From contig OZ024730.1 of the NCBI GenBank assembly GCA_964016875.1, positions 40,928,795 through 40,992,794 of the forward strand: a DNA stretch of 64,000 bases, in the 5' to 3' direction. Shown in pieces: positions 33,842-46,830 of the stretch. The position numbers were made by a program, and so were the translations under genes. The notes beneath the pieces are model-generated. The model was not told the origin of the DNA and ran no database searches. It saw only the letters and a program-made list of their open reading frames with translations. This stretch comes from Fallopia convolvulus (Eukaryota; Streptophyta; Magnoliopsida; Caryophyllales; Polygonaceae). Each line of letters begins with the position of its first letter. Positions within the stretch are counted from its first letter, which is position 1.

Positions 33842-36800
33842 TAGTATAAAGATCTGGTAGAAAGCTCTTTAGAGTAGAAAGTGAGTGTCATTATGGATCA
33901 TTGGATGAATATTATTGGACGTTCCAGATTGTAGATAAATAGGTGCATATTAAGATGGTGCATGCGTTTTACAATAGTAGAATTTTAAAAATGATTAGCT
34001 TTTTTTTTCTTTTTTTACTGTTTCCGTATATAAATCAACACAATCTGAGAAATTTAAAAATGAATAGCTTTTTTTCTTTTTTTTTAATACTGTTTCCGTA
34101 AATAAATCAACACAATCTCTTATTCTCTTTCACCTCTGATTTGATTTCTCCACTCTATGTCTAAACCGTAAGGAGACTCAAGACCGAACGTTCCATACAC
34201 CAGGTTTGTTGATTTTTTCGATCAATTTCCTTCATTAAAGTATATTCGAGTGTTTCTCAACTGATTATTAGTTTGTGATTTGTAATTGCAAAGCATAGAA
34301 ACCAATTTTGTGTTCTTCATTAGAGGATTTCGACACATATTAGTGTCATTGTTGATTCTGATTGATTCGGTAAAAACGGGAATCGGAATTTGCAAAGCAA
34401 GCAAATCGATTCTGATTATAAATCGTTCAAGTTCGAATCTAGAGTTTTATTTTTTTTAGGGTTTGATTTGGGTTTTATGTGGATCTCCATTGAAGAAATA
34501 ACTCATGCTTGTTGTGATTGATTTTGAAGCAGATGGCGCCAAGGAAGGAACCGTATTTTATATTCTCTGAGATTAATTCTAGTATTCGTTATATTGACCA
34601 TTGATATTCATCTTTTAAACTATTTTATACTATGGTATTCACATATGAGTTTTTAATTATATCGTGTTATTCAATTATGATATTCATTGAGATTAATTAT
34701 GATAATATTATTAATGGGCATTGATATTCTTTTTTGAAAAATGGTTTATAATATGCTAATCACTATTAATTTTCTAATTTTACTTGGTATGCAATGATGA
34801 TATTCATTTAAATTAATGTTGGTATTCATTAAAGTGTGCATTGTTATTCATCGTTGTAAATTGGTTTATTATATGCTATTCACTTTGAGTTTCTATGTTA
34901 TATATTTGTACTTATTTTGTTAATAACTTTCAAGTAGTCATTGATATTCATTATCTTTCACATTGATATTCCTTTTTGTTAAAGTTGATATTCTTTATTT
35001 TTTCACCTTTTAAACAACTAATGCAAATAAGATTGTTGAAGACGCCTTTGTACTTGTAGGAAGATGAAGATCAAGGACCTACAATATTAAGTGGAGTATA
35101 AAGATTTGAAAGATGAAAATTAAGAAGATGAAGATCGAGATATGAAGATAGGGTGGTGATATTTATGAAATTAATTAGTGGCGATATTTATCCATTTTAT
35201 GTAATTGAGTTGTGATAAACTCAGAGTATTCGTGTAATTGTATGATGATATTCATCTTCATTTCAATATATATTCAATAAAAACGAATGTATTCATTTTA
35301 AAAATTATAATGAGATTGTACAACTATTAATTATAATCCTATTCACCGTAACACAAGTACATATTCATTGTTTATCACGATGATATTCACCGTAACACAA
35401 GTACATATACATTGTTTGTCACGGTGGTATTCACTCGGCAGACTGCAATGATGTATATTCATTGTTCATCACGTTGGTATTCGCTCATCTGACAGGTTAC
35501 GAGAATAGTGACGAAAATTTACGTCAAAATCACTTAGTTTTAAAAATAGAATCTAATCAATATTAAAAATATCATTTGTTTTGGTTTTAAAAATAGGAGA
35601 GAGAATTAACCTTTCAGATTTTCTACGTGATTTGGTTGACTGGTATTAAATATTTCCTTTTTTTTTTAAATAAGTTGTTTGCTACTTTTAAGGAATATAA
35701 GTTTAATTTGGCAAATGAAATCTGCTATAGTAATATTCACCTAATTTCACTTAAAATGGAACATCAAATCTGACCATTAATCCATTCTAATCCAACGCAC
35801 TATATTCACCCTCACTTTCTACCATAAAATCCTTTCTACCAGAACCTACCCCTATATATATATGTATATATATATATGGGGAGGTTCTGGTAGAAAGTAT
35901 TTTATAGTAGAAAGTGAGGGTGAATATGGTGCATTGGATTAGAATGGATTAATGGCCAGATTTGATGTTCCATTTTAAGTGTGGTGGGGTGAATATTACT
36001 ATAGTAGATTTCATTTGCCAAAATAAACCCATATTCCTTAAAAGTAGCAAACAACTTTTTTAAAAAAAGGAAAGAATTAAAATTAGTCAACCAAATCACG
36101 TAGAAAATCTAAAAATTATTTGTGAATATTAATTATCTCTCCTATTTTAAAAAAAATGATATTTTTATTATTGATTGGATTCTATTTTTAAAACTAATTG
36201 ATATTGACGTAATTTTTCATCACTATTCTGGTAAACTATCAGATGATCGAATACCAACGTGATGAACAATGAATATACATCATTACATTCTACTGAGTGA
36301 ATACCATCGTGATAAACAATGAATATGTACTTGTGTTATGGTGAATACCATCGTGATAAACAATGAATATGTACTTGTGATACGATGAATATGATTAAAA
36401 TTAATAGTTGCGCAATCTTTATTATAATTATTAAAGTGAATACATCCGTTTTTATTGAATATATATAAAAATGAAGATGAATATCATCATACAATTACAT
36501 GAATACTATGAGCTTGTCACAACCCAATTACATAAAATGGATAGATATCACAACTAATTAATTTCATGAATATCACCACCCTATCTTCATCTCTCGATCT
36601 TCATCTTCTTCATCTTCATCTTCCAAATCTTTATACTCCACTTAATATTGTAGGTCCTTGATCTTCATCTTCCTACAAGTACAATGGCTTCTTCAACATT
36701 CTTCTTTGCATGAGTTGTTTACAAGGTGAGAAACAATGAATATCAATTTTGACAAAAAGGAATATCAATGTGAAAAATAATGAATATCAATGACTACTTG

Positions 36801-38055
36801 ATAGTTATTCACAAAATAAATACAAATATATAACATGGAAACTCAAGGTGAATAACATATAATACACCAATTTACAAAGATGAATATCAATGCACACTTT
36901 AATGAATACCAACATTAATCTAAATGAATATCATCATTGCATACCAAGAATAAAATCAGAAAATTAATAGTGATGAGGATATTATAAACTATTTTTCAAA
37001 AATGAATATCAATGCACATTAATAATAATATCATAATTAATCTCAATGAATATCATAATTGAATAACACGATACAATTAAAAAATCATATGTGAATACCA
37101 TAGCATAAAACAGTTTAAAAGACGAATATCAATGGATAATATAATGACTACCATAATTAATATCAGAGAATATAGCATATAAATTCCGATTTCTTCATTA
37201 ATTTTGGACGTTCTTCCATAAAATTTGTCCTCCTTTCAATTCACATATTATTTTCAATGGTGTTATGTTATCCTATCGCAGATCCATACATATATACACA
37301 TAATCGATCACATACATACACATAATCGCGACATCTTAATTAATCAATGAAGATAAAAGCGATATCATTGCATAAATTAATTAAACCCTAACAATACCAA
37401 AATAATACACATAAATCTATAAAAAAAAAGTAGACATGGATTTGTTACTGAGGGTATTTGGACGAATGGAGATCCACTCACATGAATTTGCATATTGATC
37501 CACCCCAACAAACTCGGCGTTATTAGATAAAGCACATCCCAGTTTATATTTCTAACAGACGCAATAGTACAAGGCAATTATCACAACTACTCTTGAACAT
37601 TTTTCATAAATTGGCAAAATCAGATGAATCGGAAATTAGAGGGATCGGAAATCAACAAGAATTACCCAGTTGGTGACATGTTCTCTTCTCCGGTAGTCGG
37701 ATCTGGAGATCTATGCCCGTGAACCAGCATAGCTCTTCCTTCTCTGAATCGTTTGGAGCCCGAATGTAGACGATTACGCAATATTGTCTGGCTATTTCGT
37801 AGATCCTCCTCCCGAATCTCCCTTATTTGTTTCGTTTCTTCCATTTTCACATATATTAATTATGGAGAGAATAAAATCTCAATATTTAACTTGCACATAA
37901 ATCTCGCTTAGGTTGAATAATCCTGGCAATTCAATTTAAACGAAATTATGCACCTAATCTAATTAAATCTGAAGCGTTGAAATTTTACAATCCAATGGCC
38001 TAAAATAACACTCACTTTCTACCCTAAAGACCTTTCTACCAGATCCTTATACTAT
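33842..38055. mobile_element. Two related ~2-kb terminal-repeat elements forming a 4.2-kb inverted repeat
   Basis: Element A (about 33842-35853) and element B (about 35877-38055) both start and end with the repeat GA(T/G)xCTGGTAGAAAG, then ..TAG(A/G)GTAGAAAGTGAG(T/G)GT. B is an inverted diverged copy of A; for example the A phrase AAGATCAAGGACCTACAATATTAAGTGGAG (about 35066) recurs inverted at about 36636-36665. (TA)n tracts lie at the left edge, between the elements and at the right edge, as if (TA)n is the target. The interior is AT-rich with GATATTCATT phrases. No transposase is seen. A possible exon (MEETKQIREIREED) on the minus strand of B ends at a GT donor (37662-37840) but has no recognisable family. 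Confidence 0.75.
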
Positions 38056-38689
38056 ATATATATATATACTATGAGTTCATTTTTCTATAATGTATGAGTT
38101 TACTTTTTTAATTTATTATGAGTTCATTTTTTATTTGCTATGAATTCATTTTTCATATACTTCGATTTTAATTTTGATTTTCAGATTAAAAGCCCCCAAT
38201 TTCACGAAATCGTTCATTTTCCTTTTTGTCAAGGTCATGGACATATTTTTAGTTGAACATTGAAATTTCTCTTTTAAGCATCTCATTGAGTAGCAGGTTA
38301 GAATCCTCCACGGGTGTTGGGCGAATTACATAGGGGAAGATGAAAGCCGATTGTGAGGCTGTCGACAATGTCAACCATACAGTGCCGAAATTGTTCCAAG
38401 TAGTGACTAGTGACTATCTTCGCGGGGGAGGCACATTTCGACACATTTATGCCACGAATACATGAACGTGTATTCCGATAGCTTTTTGAAAGTAATCATG
38501 GAAGGTTGTCCTACTATAGTGATGATATGTCCTTTTTTGGACGGTATGAGAGAAATACGGTCTATACTGATGATTAGGATGAGAGAAACATTGTTGTTAA
38601 CACGATCCAAAACGCTTCAATTCCAGGCCAGACCAAATGAGGCCCGAGAGTAACAAGACTCTCTTTCATCGGTACCCTGATGTAGATCG
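38056..38689. other. Spacer, nothing recognised
   Basis: Between the inverted element pair and the T3 LTR. Short open frames on both strands (38407-38653) match nothing I know. No structural repeat recognised. Confidence 0.45.
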
Positions 38690-40715
38690 AGTGTCAATGC
38701 ACATTGATAGGCCAAATTCTACCCCGCAAGTGTACGAGATCGGTTGTCATATCAAGGTGTCACCTCTAGGACTAAGTAGTATTAATTGTATTCGAATCAG
38801 TAGACTAAGTCGTAAAAATAGGAAAAGATTGAGTTGTGATTTTAATTGTGAAACTAAATATGACAAGCAAACAAGTAAAATATGAGAATATCAATGGGAA
38901 AAAGGCTTCTAAGATCAAGGATCACCACAATAATGCTTCAGTAAACTATAAAAGATGATTGCACAATCTTAATTCTAACTTTGTTTGAAGGCAATTGTCT
39001 AATGTATCCGCTAAATTCTTTCGAATGTTAACAAACGTATCTAGACTCAATTAAACATCCACTTTCGTGACTTGCAAATTAAAATCTAGACCTTTAAGAA
39101 CTTAGAATTTAAGATTAAATTAAATCAACATCTACTTTCGCGACTTGCTAACTCAACCCAACCTTAAGGTTTCTATGACCATTGTTATTCCACAAAAGAA
39201 TTCAACTTATTTTCATAATAGAGAAAACTCAGGTTCAAATCCTAGGGTTCCAACAGAAAAAAGTACCTTTCAGTCTCAGTTATCTATCTGACTACTTATC
39301 AAAATTTTCACCTTTCAGTCTCAAACTTTGGCAAGTTCCCAATCAAATAAATTACTAGGGCATAAAGTATCTAGGATTGAATCAAACAAAGCTTCAAACA
39401 ACGGATTGTGCAATTTAATAAATAAGTCTACCTAGACATTATTGAGTTCACCCCAATCTTAGAATTTGGGGTTTAGACATGGAGAAAGAAGAAATCAATT
39501 CAATACTTAGAATAAACATACTGGATTGAAGAAACAAGCAAATTTGATTAAAATCCAGCGAATTCAAACTCAAATTCAACAGAAGTCTTCAAATCTCCAA
39601 CAAATCTCTCTAAACTTGTCTCTCAAGTAATAGAATTAGGGTAAAAACTCGAACTCCTTAACTAGATAACAAAAGAGTGTATTTATAATAGGGTAAGATA
39701 GGAGAGGCGGCCCAAAAACCCGAGCAAAAAGGGGGATGCATGGTTCACGGCGCGCGTCGTGCGCCACGGCCGCACGACCCTATGTTGAAGGTCGCACGAT
39801 CGTGCGGTTGGACCACACGACCAACGTCAGGGCACCGCACGACTCTAGTCAGCGCACGGGCTTGGCCTTGGCAGCGCACGACTCACACCTTGTCACCGCA
39901 CGACTGTGCATTTGGCACGCACGACCTCGATTGTTCTCTGAAGTGAGGCGCATGATCTTGCGTCCATGGCACACGATCCGAAGAATTGTCGACACCGCAG
40001 GCACGACCGTGCACCCTAGTGCACGACCTTGCCCTTGATCGTTTGGTTCCGTCTTTTCAGCTTTGGAATTGTTCTTTTCGGTCCCAATGCCTCCTAGAAT
40101 GAAGTCTTTATTCCGTCTTGTATCCAAACGTGTTCCAACGAAGCTCAAACTTCTCCAAAGAACCTGAAAAGTATACAAATACGCGTGTTGACTTCTATAA
40201 TGGAAATTAAACTAAAAGTACTAGAAAACATGAGACTAATGCAATAAAACATACTAAACAAAGAACTAAATACATGTCCTAAGATGCTCTAAAATGCAAG
40301 CTATAAAAATCCCCCAAACTTGAACCTTGCTTGTGCTCAAGCAAGAAATAAACTCAACACCACACAAGACAGTGCAATCCAAGTATCCACCTCAAATGAA
40401 GCAAAGCATTAATCAATAAACTTGTAGTTCAATAGATTGAAATCATTGCACATGCTTTATGATATCAAAAAGACCAAGTGTTCAATAGATTCGAAACCTC
40501 ACTAGGTAAATGTGTTTGTCTCTCACACTCAAGTGTTTAGGGGTATAATGTTTTGCTCAATTCTCAACTAAGACCGCTAAACTATCATATGTTTGCATCA
40601 GTGTTCTAAATCTCCACTGCTATGGACATTGCATACAACAAAAATCAAGAGGTCTTTTAATGGATTGTAATGTGGCCAAGGTGAGAAGAACAAGGTAGGG
40701 AATATATTTGGCTAT

Positions 40716-42239
40716 TGATGTTCGCATTTTTAGTATAGTTTTTGATAGGTTTTCTTTGCTTATTAGGTTTAGTTTTGTTTAGTTTAGGTTTAGTTTTGAG
40801 TATTTTTAGTTAATTTTGCATAATTCTGTGAAAAGAGTGGAATCTACGCTATTTTGTGAATTTTGCAGGTTTTAGCGAAGAAATGAGCTAAATGGAGTTA
40901 AATTTGGAGCATTGCAGCGAGAGACGGAGGAGTGCAAGATTGAAGAAGTCGAAGCTTGAGAGTACAAGAAGAAGTGCCGAAGAAAACAAACCCCAGGCTC
41001 GTTAACGAGGCTGTGAAGGGTCGTTAACGAGGCCACGAAAAGAAAGATTTCGAGTATTATTTTTATTATTAACCGATCCTGAGCGGGAATTTATTTCTGT
41101 GTCGGTTGAGTATCTTTTTAGAATCTTTTGGGGTTGTTAGAATATGTATTTTAGGTCTTAATATCTTTTTAGATTTTATTTCTATCTTTTAGAGATTGTT
41201 TCTATCTTTTTAGGAAAGTTTATATCTTTTAGCCTTTTTAGTTTTTAGCTTTTTAGTATAAATACCCTTCTATCTAGCATAGAAAAGGGGGGCTTGATTT
41301 TGGAGAAGTTTTTAGGGAGTTATTTTTAGAGGATATTTGTGAAGGCCGAAGGAGAGAGAGATCGGATCGGAAGAGGATCACGAAGCTCGGTCGACGACGG
41401 TTGCCGAGTGTTCGTTGGTCGTGTTTGTGGTTCGTTTTTTTGTTTTTTTCTCGGTTTCTTCTGAATCTCTGTAAGACAATATATTTTTCTTATTAATTTG
41501 AGTTTTGAGTTTTGTTTCAATGTTTCTTTTTATTGAAGTTTGTAGTTTCATAGTCATGATTAGTGAGTAGTTTACTTTTCTAGGGTCGGGGTTAAGCCCG
41601 GCATAGTTGAGCATGTTGGATGAGTAAGATTGTGTGTGAATGCCTTTTATCTTTTATTGAGATTGTCTGTTGTGCTTAATACCAAGACGAAAGTTGAGGT
41701 AATTTAGGTTTTTAACTTGATTGAAAGAGAAAGTTAGTAACTTGAAGGTTGATATTGTTTGAAAACGAAAGTTTCAAGCTTTAGATCCAAAACAAGCAAT
41801 TGGGTGAATTAGGATGCGAAAGTAGATTAATTTACTTATTAAGTCGACGAAAGTTGATAACTCTATTTTTGTAAAGGCATGATCTTATCTTCTTACGGAA
41901 TTCTTATGCTTAGCTATGTTGTGGTGTCCCTTGTCCTAGATTTTTGCTTAATTTGAATTATTTCTGGTAAATCTTCGTTGCTGAGTACTTGCCTCGATAC
42001 CGAATTTTAATTAGAATTTTATTAGGTCTTTAGTTAGTATTTTTGTGTTCGGTGGCTCGGTAACGATCCTGACAACATCGTTAACGAGGCATCTCGTGAG
42101 TGTTTTGTTTGATTTTGTTTGATTTTTGTTAGATTGATAGACAAACAACCTTGCTTCCTGTGGAACGATCCTGACTCCACTGTACTCAGCGGGGTCTTGA
42201 CTTACAAATTTATTTCTTGGCCGAGAAACCCTCTCAACA
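40716..42239 (+). repeat. T1 5' LTR
   Basis: 1,524 bp. It contains a good TATA box TATAAATA at 41257-41264 preceding AGCATAGAAAAGGGG, two TCGTTAACGA palindromes at 40999-41008 and 41021-41030, and a third at 42078-42087 near its 3' end. Confidence 0.92.
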
Positions 42240-42242
42240 AAT

Positions 42243-42260
42243 TGGCGTCGTTGCCGGGGA
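42243..42260 (+). promoter_or_regulatory. T1 primer-binding site
   Basis: TGGCGTCGTTGCCGGGGA starts three bases after the 5' LTR. It matches the TGGCGCCGTTGCCGGGGA site typical of Athila/Tat elements except for one C to T change in a CpG. Confidence 0.9.
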
Positions 42261-42353
42261 AGCAACGTGTTGTTAGTTTATCTTCGGGAAAGGGAATAGC
42301 CCGACCCTGTTTTTGTTTTTAATCTTTGTTTTCTTTGTTTGTTTTCTCAGTGT

Positions 42354-45038
42354 ATGCCGGTAGGACGAAGAAGGCTTCAGTTTGATAACACAAGTTTTTA
42401 CTCAGAACCAGAACGTTCCCTGCACCGTCGACTCCGAGAAAACCGAGCCATGGCCACAGCAGAAGAGATGGCTTGAGAGTTAGAGATCCTCCGGACCCAG
42501 ATGGAGGCACTGAAAGCCGAGAAGGACGACGCAGACGCAGACAAGGCTCGACTTCAAGAAGAGCTAGATGCCTATCCAAGGAATGCCAAGCAATACATGC
42601 ATCCGGAACTGAGGGTGCCAGAATCTCCTATTGTGCTTCCTACGATAGAGAAACCTTTTGAGATCAAGTCTCAATTTATATCCTTAATCAAACGGGCTCA
42701 GTTTGAAGGGAAACCTGCTGAGTGCCCTATGGAGCATATTAGAAATTTTCTTGATTTATGTGACACCATAGCTGTTGAAGGTGTCTCGTTAGAATATGTT
42801 CTGTTAAAAGCTTTTAGATGGTCACTCACTGGAAAGGCCCTGAACTGGTTAGAGAGCCTACCTTCTAAGTCTATCAGGACTTGGAAAGCTTTGTATGATC
42901 AATTTCTTACAAAGTTTTTCCCTCCTGTTAAGACAACGGAGTTAAGGAAACGCATCACCTCTTATCACCAGCTGCCTAATGAAACATTTGTTGAAACATG
43001 GGAAAGATTCAAAGAGATGCTTAGACAGTGCCCTACTCATGGGCAACATTTATATGTATTGCAAGAAATCTTTTTCCAGGGTATCAACGCGGAGACCAAG
43101 AACCGCATCAACACGCATACTGCGTGCGGTTTTATAGAGATGAACCCGACAGAGGCGTGGGAACTGTTGGACAAGCTGGCAAATTACGATGCTATGTACG
43201 AAACCCAACAGGTTCCACAAACTCAAAAACGCCTCTATGTGCCCAACCGAGATGAAGTTGACCCCGATGTTAAAAATCAATTCTTACAAGATGAGGTCAA
43301 CCGTTTGAGGAAACAGGTAAGTTTTCTGAAATCCTCTCAATCATGTCAAGAATGTGGTTCTTCTGCGCATAGTACTTCTGCTTGCACTAACATTGAGCAG
43401 GTTAGAACAGCTGAGATAATAGCTGAGATGAATTACATGAGAGGACCCTACAGGAACCAGCCTAATTATAATGACAGGTCAAACAACTATCCACCATGGG
43501 GCAATCAGAATACAAATCACAATTACACAGGGCCCCCACAAGATAGACGACCTGCACCATATCGACCTCCAGGCCATTAGGAGACGCCATCATGGGTTCA
43601 GGAGATTAAAGAGAGCATCAACGGAGTGAACAACAAGGTTGATGACGTTCAAGCCAAGCTGAACCGACAAGATAAAAGATGGGGAGAGTTCGATATTTGG
43701 AAGAGGAGCGTTGATTCCCAACTAGGAGACCTTGCTGCACGGATTCCAAGACCACAAGGACAACTCCCGGGCCGCCCCGAGGAGAACCCTAGAGGCCAAA
43801 TAGCAGCGGTACACCTCAGAAGCGGGAAGATATTGCCGGAGAGAGTTCAAGCTGAAGACAAGGAGGAACAAGACCTCGCCAACCAGCTCGTTAACGAGCC
43901 AGCGAGAGCTAGTACCGAGCCTACAAGCCAAGATGAAGAGGCTCCGAGGATTCCTGACGATCCTACCCCAAGTAAGTTCTATAAACCGAGCCTTTCTCTC
44001 AACCCCAGGGTAGTTAACGACCCCATCAGGGACGGTAACGACCCGCCGAGGACATCAATCGACCCCAGTGTCGACCCGGTACTCTCACCTCTCGAGCCCA
44101 ACTTGGTTCCGAGAATGGTGAAATCTCTTCCATTTCCTACTAAGAAATCTATGGACTCTACTGAGAGTAAGTTCAAGCATTTCGTTAAGATTATTCAGGG
44201 CATTAATATTTCCATCCCATTCGTTGAAGCCCTAAGCGAAATGCCGGCTTACACAAAATTTTTGAAAGATATTCTTAGCAGGAAAAGGTCTATTACAGAG
44301 CTGCAGGATGAAGTCAGATCGATAGCTTTACCAGAAAAGCTAGGAGACCCCGGAAGGTTTGCAATCACAATCGGCATAGGCAACCACAAGTTCAAAGCCT
44401 TATGCGATCTTGGTGCCAGTGCTAGTCTTGTTCCGCTCTCAATCTGGTCTAGAGCAAATATGGGACCACTAGAGCCCGTTAACATGCGGCTTTATATGGC
44501 AGACGGATCTTGCATCAAACCAACAGGGCTGCTAGAAGACTTCCCAGTTCAAGTGGGCAATTTCTTTGTTCCTAATGATTTCATCGTTATGACAATGCCC
44601 GAAGATCCAGTTGTGCCCATAATTCTCGGGCGACCATTCTTAGCCACAACAGGAGCAAGAGTTGATGTGCGAAAGGGACTCCTCACTTTTGATATAGGAG
44701 AAGAACGGGTGGAATTCAACTTGGATCAAAAAGCCAACGACCCAATTGGAGTGGCACAAATAGAGTTGACTCAACCCGAACTCAACACCACATTCCCTTC
44801 CGAGCCACATCTGCTGATCACTAAGTCTCACGTGCACGAGTTCAACCAAGGCCCTACTACAGAAGTTACAGAAAAGTCCAAACCACCTTGGCTTTCGGAC
44901 TACACCAATAACCCAGGGATATCCAGCTTGCTGATAGAAGAGAAAGGCCCTAATTTAGCAATTCAAGCACACAGAGGCAATAAGGCTACAAGCAGGGTAC
45001 CTCAAGACCCTAACATGGCCATACATGAACCACCATGA
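42354..45038 (+). pseudogene. T1 gag-protease polyprotein, two in-frame stops
   Basis: One frame runs from MPVGRRRRLQFDN (ATG 42354) to the stop at 45036, broken by TGA at 42474-42476 and TAG at 43578-43580. Gag: coiled coil, then ARNAKQ-type start (YPRNAKQYMHPELRVPE), retrotransposon gag core (EYVLLKAFRWSLTGKALNWL, WKALYDQFLTKFFPP, MLRQCPTHG), and a CCHC knuckle CQECGSSAHSTSAC. After the TAG comes a linker with repeated VNDP/VNEP words, a conserved block (ISIPFVEALSEMPAYTKFLK) and a retropepsin-like protease with ALCDLGASASLVP and PIILGRPFLATTGARVDV. Gag packages RNA and protease cleaves the polyprotein. The frame ends soon after protease without entering RT. Whether the TAG was once read through cannot be told. 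Confidence 0.9.
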
Positions 45039-45430
45039 GACTAGCAAGGGAGCTCGTCGGGCTAACGACGTTAAACATTGCGCTTACGGGAGGCAACCCG
45101 CTTTTTAGAATAGGTTTAGCTTAGTTTATTTTTCTTTTCTTTTTTCTTTTTTCTTTTCTTAGTTTTCTTCTATTTTTATTTTTAGTCTTAACTAGGATAG
45201 AAATTAGATTTTTAAGGCTAACAAAGATTTCAGGAGAAAGGGGTTGAAAAATCACTCAAGAAGGCCAAGGTGGCTCGTTAACGAACCAACCAGGGTCGTT
45301 AATGACCCGGTCCGAAGACCCAATTCGTCACAATACGGGGCAGGTAAGTAATTCTAACCTACTCTATCTTTTTAACCCTAGCCGCCACCCCCCCTTCTAC
45401 CCTAACCCCTCCTATATAAACACTTCTACC
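45039..45430 (+). other. T1 spacer between protease and the T2 insertion
   Basis: Non-coding. Contains a pyrimidine run (TTTTTCTTTTCTTTTTTC) and a TCGTTAACGA palindrome at 45275-45284 followed by a TCGTTAATGA variant. No RT remnant seen. Confidence 0.7.
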
Positions 45431-45435
45431 CCTCC

Positions 45436-46793
45436 TGATCGCTCTCGGATGCGAGGGTCAAGAGATACAATTTATAACCCGACCCCGTTGTAGTACGTGG
45501 TGGGTGTCGAACACTCGGGAAGTCTACTCGATCGATGTGCCTAGATACTAGGAAGCTAGAAAGGAGAGCATAAAACAAAGGAAAACAAAGAAAACAGTCG
45601 GGACCGACACTGGGTAAGTCGGGCCCGAGGTAGGTGGGGATGTCGAACTCAAAGATTTTAAAAGTAGATCTTGGGCTTTTGGGTTCCTTCCCTAGTAGAT
45701 TAAGGCTTTTCCACCCCAATTCAGGCAATGAGTGATGATCGGACTAGGATCGAGTGCTTTCGCCCTCGTTCCAACCACATCTACACCTCGATCCATGGGG
45801 AAATCCCCATGAAGCAAGGTCTTGAGATTGACACATGTTCACTTTCGCTACTTTGCCAATCTCAAGCCTTGATTCCCAACTTTCGCAAGGAATTGTAGCT
45901 CTATGTAGAGTGGGTTCCTTGGATCAAATACTCAAGGCTATGGAATTGGGGTTTCTAGCCTAAACCTAGCTAGGGTTTTCCCCCATAACCCAAGATCAAG
46001 GAGATCTACTCCATGTGACAAGCAAAGAAAGCAATCAAATCAAAAGGGAAAGCAATCATCATAATCAATCTCAAAACAAAGCAAGGTTTCATTCAAATCC
46101 AAAGCAATCCACAAATTCAAATCAAGGGTTTTCAAATCCACAAGATCAAAGCAAATCAAAGCTAAACAATCAACAAAACCTATCAGGCCTTCCTCTCTCT
46201 TGGCCGATTCTCTCTCCCTTCCTCCTCTTCTCCTTCCTCCTTGCTCTCCAAGTATCCTCTTGGCTCCCTTGGAACCCCCCTTTTTGTGTGTGTGTGAGGG
46301 AACCCTTTCTTAGAAGACAAGAGGGCCTTTTATAGATTAGATGAGGGGCAAAAGTGGAAGTTCACAAATTCGTGCCTTGGAGCCCAAGTAGTCCGGTGAC
46401 CGACTCGGCCCGACACGGAGGAACCTCGGGCCCGAGGTACTGTGCATCTCGGTCCGAGGTTGGAAACTTCAAAGTCGGGCCCGACGTTGTTGCAACTCGG
46501 TCCTGACTTCGTTCCACCTTCTTCTTAGTTGGCTTCTCTTGTTCTTCTTCATGGCTTGCTTCTCTCTTTCCCGCTTTAGCTCGGCCTTTGCTCCATGTCT
46601 CGACCCTCCTTCAAATTGATCCTCGATTCATGCCAAATTACCTACAAAACACATAAAAGGTGCGTAGTCTCCGAATCTCATAGAAATGCGGGAACTAGGC
46701 TAAAAAGGAACAAAGCGCACAAGAAAAGGGGAAAAAGAAACATATTTACAAAGGAAATCACATATGAAAACACCACCAAATAGAGAGACATCA
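45436..46793 (-). repeat. T2 3' LTR
   Basis: 1,358 bp. On the minus strand TATAAAAGG lies at 46334-46326. TCGGGCCCGA palindromes are at 45619-45628, 46426-46435 and 46475-46484, with related TCGGxCCGA words between them. Confidence 0.92.
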
Positions 46794-46797
46794 AAAT

Positions 46798-46830
46798 ACC
46801 CCATACTTAAACTTGCTTGTCCTCAAGCAA
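46798..46830 (-). promoter_or_regulatory. T2 polypurine tract with adjoining hairpin
   Basis: On the minus strand TTGCTTG-AGGA-CAAGCAA (46830-46813) forms a 7-bp stem. It is followed five bases on by AAGTATGGGGT (46808-46798), next to the LTR. The tract would prime plus-strand DNA synthesis. T1 and T3 have the same arrangement. Confidence 0.8.

Noticed and set aside
37662..37850. Possible captured exon (MEETKQIREIREED) in inverted element B
   Set aside because: It has a GT donor at its end but no recognisable family and no second exon, so it is kept only as a remark.
39736..40178. ORFs rich in Arg/His in the T3 LTR
   Set aside because: They come from the GCACGA repeat cluster in LTR sequence.
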